Positions 45,180 through 56,039 of a stretch of DNA of 64,000 bases are shown here, piece by piece. This DNA is from Triatoma infestans (taxonomy: Eukaryota > Arthropoda > Insecta > Hemiptera > Reduviidae). Location: assembly GCA_011037195.1 (NCBI GenBank), contig JAAEAF010003762.1:62001-126000 (forward strand). Direction: 5' to 3'. The notes under the pieces are model-generated. The model had not been told where the DNA came from. It did not search any database and saw nothing but the letters and a program-made list of their open reading frames with translations. Position numbers and translations under genes: made by a program. The stretch's first letter is position 1. Each line of letters starts with the position of its first letter.

Positions 45180-46265
45180 GTAGGAGGAAATGAAAAAAAG
45201 CCTATCAATAATTGTTATTATTGACAATGTTTAAAATTTGAGCAAGATCTATCCTCATGTCCTCATGGTATAGGATTTCTGCACAATAATGGCTTAGATA
45301 AGAAGCAGCAAATTGAAGTAGTACAGGGGGAGGGTACTGATACATGTAGAAGTAATGTTACGATAAACAATTATCCACCTATAAACGACTACCTTAATAC
45401 CTAGATTTGATTTGGAACAATGTAATTAACCCAAGCTGGATTATTTAATAACACTTTCTAAAAATAATATTAATTACATAAATCATGAGGGATATTACAC
45501 AAACCATGACTGTACAGATTGAATTCATTTACAAACAATTTATTAAAGAACATTGAATGTGTTTGTTATGTTTTTTTAAGGGAAATTGAAAGTATATATG
45601 AAGTTATGATGTAGAGCATTTATGACATAATTATAAATTATCACATAAAATATTTATAAACAAGCAAATAATTATAAACATTTGCTCATAAAATCAAACA
45701 ACCAACTAGAACTTCATTCCCCTATTTAAACTGGAGTAGACAACTAAAGGATTTATGTTTTATTTTATATGTGGCTTGTGGGGGCGGCAACATATAAAAC
45801 ATAGAGCCGCCGTAACATAGTGTGGTGGGAAAACAAGAGGATGAGAGCAATGAGAATGTTAAGGAAGAAAATTAGTTAAACATGAGGTGGACAGAGTCCG
45901 GGACACAGTATGTGCCGCTCGAAGCGGGTGGCTGGGGAGCGGTAACATTTGGAGGCAGTAGTATTGGTGGCGACTTTAACCCCATGGCACTATAGTGAAG
46001 TGAAATTTGGCACTATACCAAGAGCAATCCTTTTGTCTCTGCACTGTATTGTTCAGTATAGGAGGCTGTTTTTGAGAGCTGCGCAAATACAGTGCGCAAA
46101 TCAGCTACATACACATACCAGAACATTCTCTTCTATTGATGGTAAAGATCCTGTCTTTCATATATATACACACACACAAACTCATATTCTCTTTCTCTTT
46201 TGATTTAGAGAGGTTCTGCATTATATGTTTCCTGTATAAAATGCAAGTGGGAATTTTATAAACTA
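45180..46265. other. Unassigned stretch
   Basis: AT-rich with one GC-richer patch near 45780-46000 (gggggcggc, gtgccgctcgaagcgggtgg). No domain recognised in the 84-codon ORF at 45949. Confidence 0.4.
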
Positions 46266-46570
46266 TTAAATATACGACCGTATGAATAATGTAATGTCAA
46301 ATACTTGTACTTGTTGACCGTTAGGTTTCGTATCATGTATGTTCGCCATCTTCACAGGTTCTCTAAAAATATGAGAACATTTTCGAATTATGGCAACATT
46401 TTCGTTAAGTGCAATAGTTGTGAGACTTATGGGTTTTATGTTTCTGATTAGGGGTCCTATGTTGTCCTTTTTTTTTGTCATTATATTTTTGGTGTATACT
46501 GTGAGTTATGCGAAATGAAATAATTAGAAATACTGTAGATATGATAGAAATTATACAAGTTAATTGAAAC
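46265..46570 (-). mobile_element. Penelope-type remnant, third subfamily, copy 2
   Basis: Same order of parts as 41195-41535, with a degenerate hammerhead motif at 46314-46358 (minus strand: ctgtgaagatggcg ... gaaacctaacggtcaac). Confidence 0.55.
46314..46358 (-). ncRNA. Hammerhead-like motif (degenerate)
   Basis: The core is split by a two-base insertion (CUGUGAAGA). GAAA is present. Stem III reads acctaacggt instead of accggt, which would give it a small loop; the triplet is GUC. Confidence 0.4.
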
Positions 46571-46661
46571 TATGGAACAATCGATTTCGGTAATGATTCT
46601 CACAAGTATTGATACAACGAACATGTCCCTATAATATTCTATCTCTCATATTTTAAGAGAA

Positions 46662-46700
46662 CCCTTGAAGAGGGCAAACAATATTTGCCGAAACGTCGGA
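46662..46700 (+). ncRNA. Hammerhead-like motif, ACGU subfamily
   Basis: UUGAAGA (first core base C to U), an extra G, stem II GGCAAA-caaua-UUUGCC, GAAA, CGUC, GGA. Stem III is the self-complementary ACGU. The triplet is GUC. Confidence 0.5.
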
Positions 46701-46944
46701 TTTCAATAAAAAAAAAACACTTTAAAAATACTTCGTTTTATTTTATCGTCGTAACTGCTTGGGCGATAAGCTGAAATTGCGTACATCATAAAAATATAAT
46801 GAGTATTTTTGAAATAAAATACTCGTTCACTCTCTCTCATTCTCTTTCTATCTCTCTTACCTACTCACTCGCTCGAAGATATTATGTAATGTTTTTATTG
46901 GCGAGCACAAAATCGATTTTTTTAAACGAGTTTTTGGTTATTAA

Positions 46945-47410
46945 TTATTACTTTCTCTTATTGGTGTAAGAGCAAGTGCTGCGATCGTGACAAATTTTCG
47001 ATATTGAGTTTTTCACTTCAGTTACATATTTTTAGGTCTCCTGAATATGAAACAATTTTTTTTTTTTAGCAAACGCTCTGTGTCAGTGTGTGGGATGTAT
47101 TGAGGTGGGTGAAAAAATATCTCAGCTGAACTGAAAGAACAACAACAAATCAGCATAGTCACACTTCCGGTTTGCTGAATTTGGAATGAAATCTTCGTGT
47201 TAGCTGCTATATAAATACCACGAAAACGGAATAACAAGTTGAAGCTGACTGCAATTTTTTCAGATATTTTGTTCTACACAATACATATCCTTTCCTAAAA
47301 CCATTGTTTTCGTACTCTGAGGACCTCAAAACGATGGATTTTCGGTGAAAAATCAATTTCGAAAATTTGACAAGGTCGCAAATTTAATTCCTCTAATCAG
47401 AGAATTATTT
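46945..47410. repeat. Repeat A, two left halves head to head
   Basis: A plus-strand left half (actttctcttattggtgtaa, gcgatcgtgacaaattttcg, ctcctgaatatg, gcaaacgctctg) is followed by a minus-strand left half (ctgaggacctcaaaacg, tttcggtgaaaaatcaattt, cgaaaatttgacaaggtcgc) ending near 47380. Confidence 0.65.
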
Positions 47411-48010
47411 ATTTATAATTCAGATTTATTATAACTCAATTTAGTAAGTTTTTTCGTATTAGTTTATTAATTACATTTATTATTTCTTTAATACATATAT
47501 GTGCATACATGAAAAAAAAAACAACGATAAACGAATAAAATCAATGGAAGAGCGAAAATGAACTTAAGAAAAATGGCACAGAAATGAAAGAAATAATTAA
47601 ATAAATTACAGATCTGTAATAGAGAAAATATTGATAAAAAGTATAAATTAATTAGAAACAAGGACCTCATCATGTAAGGAAGCGAAGAGACAGTAAGAAA
47701 AAGAAAAAGTGGACTAATTTGCATTCACCAGTTGATACTGCAGCCAGCCTGAAGTTCTTTTCATGTTTAATTAAAGTTTACACAGACATCATGAAGGCGT
47801 TAGCGGTGTGACGTAAGAGAGTTCAAGAAGGCGGCTCGCCGCTTTCTCTAGCTCTCTATACATAAACAAGATGTTACTTTATATTCATTGCTATTTAAAG
47901 TAAATGTTCTCAATTCTGAGCTCAAAATAATGTGGGAAGAAAAGGAAGTTGAGAAGCTCCATTTTTACCATGATGCTTACTTTGTACGAGCTTGATTATT
48001 TATTGAGTTT
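47410..48010. other. Unassigned AT-rich stretch
   Basis: No gene recognised. Confidence 0.4.
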
Positions 48011-48019
48011 ATTTACTTC

Positions 48020-49902
48020 CTCTCTTAGTGCTATGTTGAGGAACTATTGCGATCGTGTCAAATACACGAAACCAGAGTTTTCACTGGGAATACTTGCTTT
48101 GAGGTCCCGACAGTAAGCAAACATTTTTTTTTCAAATGGTCAGTATGTTTGTACGGTATCTGTCTGTGTGTGTGTTTTTTTTTTTCTGGCGTTAGCATCC
48201 CTAACGTAAGGAATTTATTTTTCCACATGCTCCAATGTACATTATTACATGTGTTAAGCATACAAAAAGTAAATTTAATTAAAAAAAAATACTATACATA
48301 TGCACATAACCTATATATACTTAAGTTTACAGAAAACAGAAGTGATAATGGTAAATTGAGCAGATATTTACTAATTAACAGAAAACAAAAGTGATGTAGA
48401 TAAATTAAGAAATCAGTTATTATTAAAATTCCTGAACTTTTAAATGTTTAATAAATTCCATGAAATAGTGGGCCACTAACCAGGTTTTTCTTCTTCAATT
48501 TCCAATACCTGCCGTTGGTCAAGATTCTTCTTATAAGTATGATTCTGGTTGGCTCATATTTCTTACAGTCATAAATAATATGATCTACATCTTGCACTAA
48601 AGAAGCATCACATGGGTAAATATTTGTATTCAGAAGTTTAAAGCGATGAAGAAATTCCCTTGTGCGTCCGTCACAAGTTTGTATTCAGCCAAGGGTGTAG
48701 GACTGTGATAGTGGTGATTCTATCCTATCCATTATGGTCGGGAAGAATACTCTGGTGATACAGCTGTCTCAAAGGATATCCATATTTCCTGCCACTTTCT
48801 GAGACTATCGTCCTTAAGCAGTCTAGTGATATATGACAATGGAATTTTTGGAAATGCAGTATCCAAATGTTCATCTTGTGAAGCCAACTTTGCCATTTTA
48901 TTTGCTCCTTCATTTCCTTCATTACCACAATTGGCCTTCACACATGTGATATTTATTTCAATACCGAAGAGCTATCATCTTCTCCAAACTTCTTGGCAAG
49001 TGAGGAATTTGACTTAAAATTGTTGATTGCCTCAATGGCAGTTTAACTGTCCGTGTTGATGAGTATTTTGTCACCTACTTGTTTATTGGATATAAGCCAT
49101 TCCATAGATTTATTTAATGCAAACAATTAACCTTGGTTATTTGAACACCAGCTTTGTATTCTGTATTGTCGTTCGTATCCTATTCTGTTATCCAAATAAA
49201 CAATGAAGGCCGCACCAACATATTCACCACATTTGCTTCCATTCTTGTGGATTACAATTTTATAAGGGTAGTCTTCCTCTTGCTGCCTTACTTTTTTCAT
49301 ATTTCCTGGATGCTTCCAACTAGAAAACGGTGAAGGCAAATCTATATCTTCCTGAGAATAGGTAGTCTACTTTTCCTCTTTCAAGAAGATATCGTATTGC
49401 AAGTTCTTTTATCTTCAGCTCAATTAGGACCGACTTTGCATGCACAAGAACTGCAGAATAAGAAATCGTCCTAAAACCCCTTATAATTCTTATTGCGATC
49501 AGCCTTTGGACTCTTGATAACTTTTTAACGTTATATTTTTTCGCCAAGGCGTTGCACCAAATAGAAGGGGCGTGTGTTACGGTAGGAAGGATTGTACTGT
49601 AGTAAATTATCTCAAGGGCGTCTCACTACCCAATCCCTAATAAAAATTGGCTGCTTTTCCCATTTTGTTCAATAGTTATTCGTTATATGGTCAATATGTT
49701 CTTTCCAATTAAAGAATTTATTAATTATTACACCCAGATATTTGATCCTATCCACTTGTTTAATTGATTTTCCGTCATAAGAGATATGCAAATTATTATT
49801 AGAATGCCTTCTTGCCACGACCATATCAGAACTTTTCTGGATTAAATTTTAATTTTTTCTTAATAAGACAATATTTTCTTATTATTATTAATTTTTTCTG
49901 AT

Positions 49903-49937
<35 letters not shown>

Positions 49938-50275
49938 AACATCACAAAACCGAAAAGCCACAGGAACCTGAAGCTTGACATTCCCTTATTCCGTTTAGGT
50001 ACTATCAGCGCATCAGACATAATGGTTTCGGGCAAAAAAGTACTACTTTAATTTAATGTATGGTTCTACCATTTGTATTATGTTAATATAAATTAGAAGT
50101 ATCGCTAGATTTTCAAATTTTAAGAAAAATGAATAACCGGATGTGCAACTTACTGAATAGGTTTCTGAGTTTTTGGGAATGATCTTGAAAATGACCATTA
50201 CGATTTCTTTTAAACATGGAATGCAAACTGCACAGTAACCAATTTAGAAAATGGAAAAAGAAATTTAAATAATTT
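48020..50275 (+). repeat. Repeat A copy, plus strand, split at its microsatellite by a retroelement
   Basis: The left half runs from attgcgatcgtgtc (48047) through gaggtcccgac and caaatggtcag to tgtctgtgtgtgtg (48174). After the insertion the repeat resumes at 49903 with (TG)n(AG)n, then aaccgaaaagccacaggaac, ttccgtttaggtactatcag, ataaccggatgtgc and further module sequence to about 50270. Confidence 0.8.
48175..49902 (-). pseudogene. 5'-truncated RNase H-bearing non-LTR retrotransposon in (TG)n
   Basis: Read on the minus strand, the decayed coding order is: post-catalytic RT (IKQVDRIKYLGVIIN then FNWKEHI, near 49690-49800); a connecting region (LSRVQRLIAIRIIRGFRTIS, 49320-49547); RNase H (GAAFIVYLDNRI near 49170-49220, with IHKNGSK where YTDGS is expected, then VGDKILINTDS and CGNEGNEGANKMAKLAS near 48880-48940); and a C-terminal zinc-like motif (DASLVQDVDHIIYDC near 48590). 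Several frameshifts and stops break it, and at least one RNase H aspartate is lost. The 3' UTR ends in a T-run (48175-48185, poly(A) of the minus strand) against (TG)n. Same family as 8324-8895. Confidence 0.75.
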
Positions 50276-50299
50276 GGCGGTATTCGTGGCGGTAATTTC

Positions 50300-50930
50300 A
50301 TATATAAGGGGTGGGCTCAAATTTATTGGCGCGGTCTTCACTTCCTCGCTTACTTGGGCTAGTGGCTTGGTGCTTCCCCCACTAGTCTGTATTTATACTA
50401 GGGTAAATGAGTAAATTTTTAAGTATAAAGAAAATTTGCGACAAACTACCCGGTCAGTTTGAAAGGATAAAGTGGATAGATGGCGACAGACCACTCGATC
50501 CACAAAAGGAAGCAAGCTTGAACTAAGAATAAAGTGGAGAGGTAGCAACAAAATACCCAATCCGATAAGGAGTTAGGCAGGTAGCAACAGGCTCCCGATC
50601 AGATGAAAAGGATCAATGATAGAGGGGATAGATGGCGTCAAACCACCCTATCCCAAGAGATAGGCTTGTATGATAGCGATGAACTAAACGGTCGGACGAT
50701 GAGAAAGAGGCAAGGTTAAAACAAGAACATTATAAGAAAGTCACGTAAGTGATTGGATAGAGGTACAGGGCAAAAGAGTCCCAGGCAGCCTTTAATTTAG
50801 GCTTCTTATATACAAAAGTTGGGAACATCCACCAGTGGAGAAGAAAGTCACTATTGAAGGGAGATGAGCACATTCTAAATCCAACTCACCACTACTACTC
50901 ACTGCCAGCCTTGATGTTTGTTTAAAATAC
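50300..50930. other. Degenerate array of a 'GGTAGCRACAAACCACCCGATCC'-like unit
   Basis: A GC-richer block. Between 50438 and 50700 about six diverged units recur at 40-60 bp spacing: ttgcgacaaactacccggtc, gatggcgacagaccactcga, ggtagcaacaaaatacccaa, ggtagcaacaggctcccgat, gatggcgtcaaaccacccta and gatagcgatgaactaaacgg. It could be the leader of an unrecognised LTR element (preceded by caaatttattggcgcgg at 50310) or a decayed satellite. No ORF. Confidence 0.45.
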
Positions 50931-52735
50931 AGATTTTCAAATATTACAAAAAGTACACAAACATAATTTCATAGACTCTTTCGTTGGGTCACTTTTTTAA
51001 ATTTAAAATATTGAAATAAAAATCCATACATCACATTAATATTACTTATTTAAACTTAGCTTCAAAATATATTTATATCATAAAACATATAAATTCTTCT
51101 GGTATTTTATCCGCCGAAGCATGCATATTTCTTTCATATAAATTCTTTTCAAAACACATAGACTTTTATCACATTATTTTCATTATATTAGTAAATCATT
51201 TATAATCTTTTCTTTTTTTTTAAATATTCAGCAATTATTTTAATATGAATCATTGAAAACTTTTCTTGAAACTTCGAATTTTTACTAATTATTCAGTTAC
51301 GTTTAATATTAATACGCTGGGATTATCGCTATTATAATGATTGGCACTTTAGAGTGTAACATCTCAGTTTATTAAATCTATCGTTCTAAAACACGATAAA
51401 AGAAATAAGTCTTCAAATGAGTATTTAGTACACTAAGTTTAAGGAAACTCGTTGATGTCATCGTCAATAAAAATCAGTTATTGTTGAAATGTCAGTTATT
51501 GTTGCAAATATTTTCTACCTTGTCAATAACTAAATTTCCTAGACGGACTTTTTAAAATTCAATTTTAAATTACTCAGTATATAAATTTACTACTAAGTAT
51601 AATAATAATAATAATAATAATAATGAAAAATCAATGGAAGCAACCAAATTAAGATAATGGATAAGAGCAGTTGTGTGAGCTACATACCACGTTTAAAGTA
51701 TGTAATTTGTTAAAAGCGGAAGTATCATAGTTTCATACAAACACACACACATAATAATGAATTATTTATTTAAATTAGATTGAAAAATATGCAGAAAGTG
51801 ATAAAATATTATTAGAAGTGATTACAGTATGACGTTAATAAGTACTCATGGATGGAAGAGAAGCACCAATAAGTACCGGCAGTGGAACAGCAGCAGCAGC
51901 GAAGTGAGCACCAGGAATTGGGTGGGGACTATAAGTTCAGGTAAAACTCGATTGCTACCTTCTACTACCCCCTGGGGAGGTATCATTTCCACTTTTCCCA
52001 ACGCTTTTCCTACTTTAAACCAAAACTTATTTACTTGGTACTCAACTTTTATAATAAGTACTTGAATTAGAATCAATTTATTATTTAAAACATTTTCTCC
52101 ACAACCCCAGAACACAGTTTAAGAATGGGTATATTTTACATTAATAAATTACTACCTGGATATAATGGGAGAAGTAATCTGGATATATTTTAAATTGAAT
52201 ATTGAAAATATTTAGATCAATTAACCAGACGTAACTTGTATTGGATAAGCTGATTGCTGTAGTCATTTAAGAAAAGGAAATCGTGAGATCAAGTGCATTT
52301 TGAAAGCCCCCACATATTTATGGGAATATTGGGGGATGATGGATTACGGACTAGACGGATTAGGATGGGAGTTAAAGTCTATTATGAATTTTTTTATATC
52401 AGATACGAGCGGTTAGTCTACTGACTTAAGGAATTTTAAGTAACCCATGGATAGTTAGATTAAAAGCGTAGAAGAGGGCCTTAAACTATGGAGTTCTTTA
52501 TGAGGACCTTAAAGGAACAATGGGCCTATTAAACCCTGCCGAAGCTGACTTTTGCAAAATATTATTTGATCTTTCAGGCATAAGTGTTCTTGTCACTTAA
52601 AACACGAGAAATCCACAGGCTTTGATTTGAGCAATGTATCAGGGTTTAGTGTAAACCGACAACCTTCCCAAATTATAACAGGCTCCTTAATCTTATTTTG
52701 CTGGATTAGATTTTGAATCAACAATGCAATAGCAC
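50930..52735. other. Unassigned AT-rich stretch
   Basis: (AAT)n at 51601-51624. The ORF at 51829 has a CAG run (gaacagcagcagcagcg) and a donor-like cag|gtaaaa at about 51941, so a short exon is conceivable, but nothing else supports it. Confidence 0.35.
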
Positions 52736-52797
52736 TGTTTGAATTTTCGACTACTGATATATATATATATAATATTTTCAAGAAAGTGTTTATATAC

Positions 52798-52804
<7 letters not shown>

Positions 52805-52832
<28 letters not shown>

Positions 52833-52909
52833 TGTATGTATGTATGTATGTATGTATGTATGTATGTATGTATGTATGTATGTATGTATGTATGTATGTA
52901 TGTATGTAT
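52805..52909. repeat. (GTAT)n microsatellite
   Basis: About 26 near-perfect TATG units. The sequence just before it (gaattttcgac, caagaaagtgttt) may be a decayed repeat A left half, which would make this another microsatellite slot. Confidence 0.95.
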
Positions 52910-52956
52910 AAATGTATTATATGTTTTTGGTGTTCGTTACGACCGCTGTATTCAAT

Positions 52957-53657
52957 GTTGTAAAGTGGATGTTGAGGTTCGGTCATACAAAAGAACTAAA
53001 TAATAATAAATAATAATAATAAAAAAAGAAATATATTGGAAATGATTCATATTGAAAAAGATAAATTATCTATCAATTTTAGAACCGACACCAAAAACCT
53101 ATCCCTCAGTTATAGCAACCTCCTGGAATTTCCAAAACAACATACAGACTAAGACACGGTTTTCCCATCCGCTCTCCTAGCCCTTTATACCCATCCAGTG
53201 TCCGTAACACTTGGTGATAGTATGTCACAGGTTAAACTGGAGTAATTACTATTATAATTCTAACTGAAAATTTGTGTAAGTAAATTTCCTAAGTTTTTTC
53301 CATACTTTAATCTTACATATGTCACATATTGTCAAAGTTTTAATAGTTTAATATTGATCGTTTAATATAGATCGAATATTAATAGTTTAGTTTAATATTG
53401 ATCTGTTCTATAACAATAGTTTAAAATAAATTGAAATGTGCTATTATATATCAAACTTTTTATTTAGTTTATTTAAAAAAAAATTGATTTTGAAAATATT
53501 TATTTTAAGATCATATTTTATGTTGTTTCTATTTTTTATTGATTTGTATTAAAACCTTTGTACAGACCCTGAAGAAGGCAATAAATTTGCCGAAACGTCG
53601 GTAGAAATTTAGAAAAAGGTCTTTTGTACGACCGAACCTCAACATCCAATTTACAAC
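52957..53657. mobile_element. Penelope-type remnant flanked by 38-bp inverted arms
   Basis: gttgtaaagtggatgttgag at 52957 starts an arm that is mirrored by the segment ending at 53657; I count about 36 matches in 38 (both contain ggttcggtc/gaccgaacc and acaaaaga/tcttttgt). A hammerhead motif lies just inside the right arm. Between them are AT-rich sequence and repeated ttaatattgatc-type words (53336-53410). No RT coding. Confidence 0.65.
53566..53604 (+). ncRNA. Hammerhead ribozyme, ACGU subfamily (well preserved)
   Basis: Stem I strand ACC, core CUGAAGA (53569-53575), one extra A, stem II GGCAA-uaaau-UUGCC, GAA, stem III ACGU (53595-53598), C17 at 53599, stem I strand GGU. All core bases are present. 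Stem III is self-complementary and loopless, so again a dimer or tandem transcript is needed. Predicted cleavage is after 53599. Confidence 0.7.
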
Positions 53658-53939
53658 TATATATATACAAGATATACAAAAAGAAGCTGAATTATCAATA
53701 GGATCTGGATCCAATGTGAAACAACCGGCCAGAAACCTATTTATATTCTTCTGACCACATCGTGGATCAGTAAGCATCAGCAAACTGGGCTACATGATGT
53801 GGAAGTCCACGTCAAATGCACTCTAGCCTACCAGCTAATAGGCTAATTGACCCATCAATATATATTCTTCCTTTACTGCTGTTAATATAATTTAATCGAT
53901 ACAAATTGATGTTTTTTTTTAATCTTCAAATTTTACTTA

Positions 53940-54400
53940 TTTATCCTAAGATATAGAGGGGTGTGGAGAAACTATCTATCCAAGCAGCTAGAATAAAGCA
54001 GCGAGAAAAATCGCAAAAACTTTTCATCAGTAAAGTCGTACTTTCGGTTAAATAATGTTCTTCAAATTTGGAATTCTACCAGAACATACCAAAAAGTTAA
54101 TTACCCTAGGGAAATGTTATAAATAAAAGTGATAGGTATTTACCTATATAAATAATATACTAAGTTAAAAGAAAATGAAGCCATTTTTGAGAAAAATGCG
54201 AAAAATTTAAAAAAAATATTCATCACAGTCGCACTTTCCGTTCATTGATTTTGACCAAAACATTTATTGTCACATTCGGTCACAGTATATAACTCAGTGG
54301 GTCTGAAAGCATGTATTTCCGTTTGAAAACTCAATTACGAAAATTTGACTCGATCGCAATAGAGAAAAGACACTAAGAGAAAGTACTAATTGTTACCTAA
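53940..54400 (-). repeat. Repeat A copy, minus strand
   Basis: gtcgtactttcggttaaata, a second module (gtcgcactttccgttcattg), tctgaaagcatgtatttccg, aactcaattacgaaaatttg, actcgatcgcaatagagaaa. Confidence 0.7.
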
Positions 54401-54579
54401 ATTGAATAAATACATGAAGTTAATATATAATTTCCAGAAAAATTCATCGATATGATTTTTATTTTTCCCTCCTAATTACTAATTGCTTATTTGATAAAAA
54501 AATACTGCCAAATGTAAAATTTTCCTTTGAATTTTCAATTCATTAAAATGTATATGGAGTTTTTAAAATTTGATTCTTT

Positions 54580-54590
54580 AAATAAATCTT
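54580..54590. repeat. Target-site duplication, left, of the jockey-like element
   Basis: aaataaatctt, identical to 56030-56040. Confidence 0.8.
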
Positions 54591-54594
54591 AAAA

Positions 54595-55930
54595 AAGTTA
54601 TCTGTCTGACCGATTCTTCACAGTACGAAATGGCGATCAATATTCAGCAGTGTTCCCCATTAGGGCAGGGGTACCGCAGGGAAGTATTCTCGCACAGATA
54701 CTATATTCTATTAGTACAATGGACATCCCTACATCTACTGACACACTGATGGCTACATATGCAGACGACATAGCAATACTTTCAACTCACAAAGACGCCA
54801 CCACTGCATCCTCACTCCTACAGAACCATTTAAACCTTATACAGGAACACTTCAAGCTTTGGAAAATCAAAATTAATGAAACAAAATGTACACATGTAAC
54901 ATTCACCTTCAGACGATCAAACTGTGTATATTAACAATACTCCTATACCACACGAAAAAGAAATCCGATACATTGGACTCTACCTAGATAGACGCTAGAC
55001 TTGGAACACACACGTAACGAAAACTAGACAGTCAATGAAAACCAGATACTTTCTAGTAAAACTATTACTTGACAAAAGATCTAAATTAAACTTGAAAAAC
55101 AAAGTTCAAATCTACAAATCCATAATAATACCAATTTGGACATACGCACTACAACTCTGGTGAACTGCTATCCATACAGCCATACAGAACAAGATACTGC
55201 GAACAATCACACAATGCCCATACTATGTTTCTAACATGACGCTACACACTGACCTTTGAAATGTAGTTGGTGATGTGTGTTTGTGTGCTGGTAGTTGTGT
55301 AGCATGAGCGGTTTAGTAAAAGGGCTTGTAAGTATATATGTATAAGAGAGTGAAGTATTAGAAAATAATCAAGAAATCCCACTGTCTTTGAAATAAATAT
55401 ATTCTCTAAGTGAATTTAAATAGTTTTATAATATCATAGCGATTATGTATAAATCAATTATTTATCTAGATTAAATGCTAAACTCTTATGTTTTAACTTA
55501 ACTTAAGTCCTGAAGTGTTCTGCTTCGGCGTCTACAACAAACTGTTCTTCTAATTGTTCGTTCAATTCCTACCCTGTGAGAAGAAGGGGTAGGACAATGC
55601 TAACAAGGTTCATGAACTCTCCCAGTAACTGGACTTCTTCTACCTGGCTTGTCCGTTTGCAAGGGAATGCCAATATTCTTTTTACTTTTGATTTTTTACA
55701 AATTAAATATATTTTTATATTTCTTGCATCCATCACATCTTCAAATCCCATTTGTACACGACCTAACACAACAACTTTAACAAAAGAATCTACAGCAAAC
55801 TAGGAACACACACGAACCCTCACGTCACTAATCTGTCCTACCTAACTATTCTGGGAATCCTCCCAGACGTTTGAAGCGCCAGTGGCCAAGGGACCTCCTG
55901 TCATAGGAAGAGGAGTATCAAGACCAGGAA
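54595..55930 (+). pseudogene. Jockey-like reverse transcriptase, partial and interrupted
   Basis: The first frame contains SDRFFTVRNGDQYSAVFPIR, AGVPQGSILAQILY and the catalytic TYADDIAIL, the B-to-C core of a jockey RT, then ILLQNHL-like and WKIKINETKCTHVTF sequence. A frameshift near 54930 moves coding to VYINNTPIPHEKEIRYIGLY, then KVQIYKSIIIPIWTYALQLW, with stops. After the nested insertion the C-terminal part resumes near 55746 (TKESTANLGTHTNPHVTNLS). No RNase H, as usual for jockey. The endonuclease and the N-terminal RT part are missing through 5' truncation. Confidence 0.8.
55255..55745 (+). repeat. Family X non-autonomous repeat, copy 2, inside the jockey element
   Basis: Interrupts the jockey frame and matches 14217-14645. 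Its ends resemble a short inverted repeat (tttgaaatgt and acatcttcaaa). The exact junctions and target duplication are unclear; gacct occurs at both 55251 and 55760. Confidence 0.6.
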
Positions 55931-56039
55931 GAGTGGCATATTGGCCACCTCCTTCAAGCCACATTTATCTAAGCTCATATTTACTTATTGTGTTATTACA
56001 GATTGTAAATATAAATAAACAAACAAACAAAATAAATCT

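Larger units (their letters stand above)
54591..56029 (+). mobile_element. 5'-truncated jockey-like non-LTR retrotransposon with a nested repeat
   Basis: Flanked by an 11-bp duplication. It starts inside the RT domain and ends in a tail of AAAC units (aataaacaaacaaacaaa). The coding body is interrupted at about 55255-55745 by family X. Confidence 0.75.

Noticed and set aside
52693..53003. ORFs of 60-97 codons at 52693-53003, with Tyr/His/Thr or Met/Tyr/Cys/Val repeats
   Set aside because: Translations of the (GTAT)n microsatellite.
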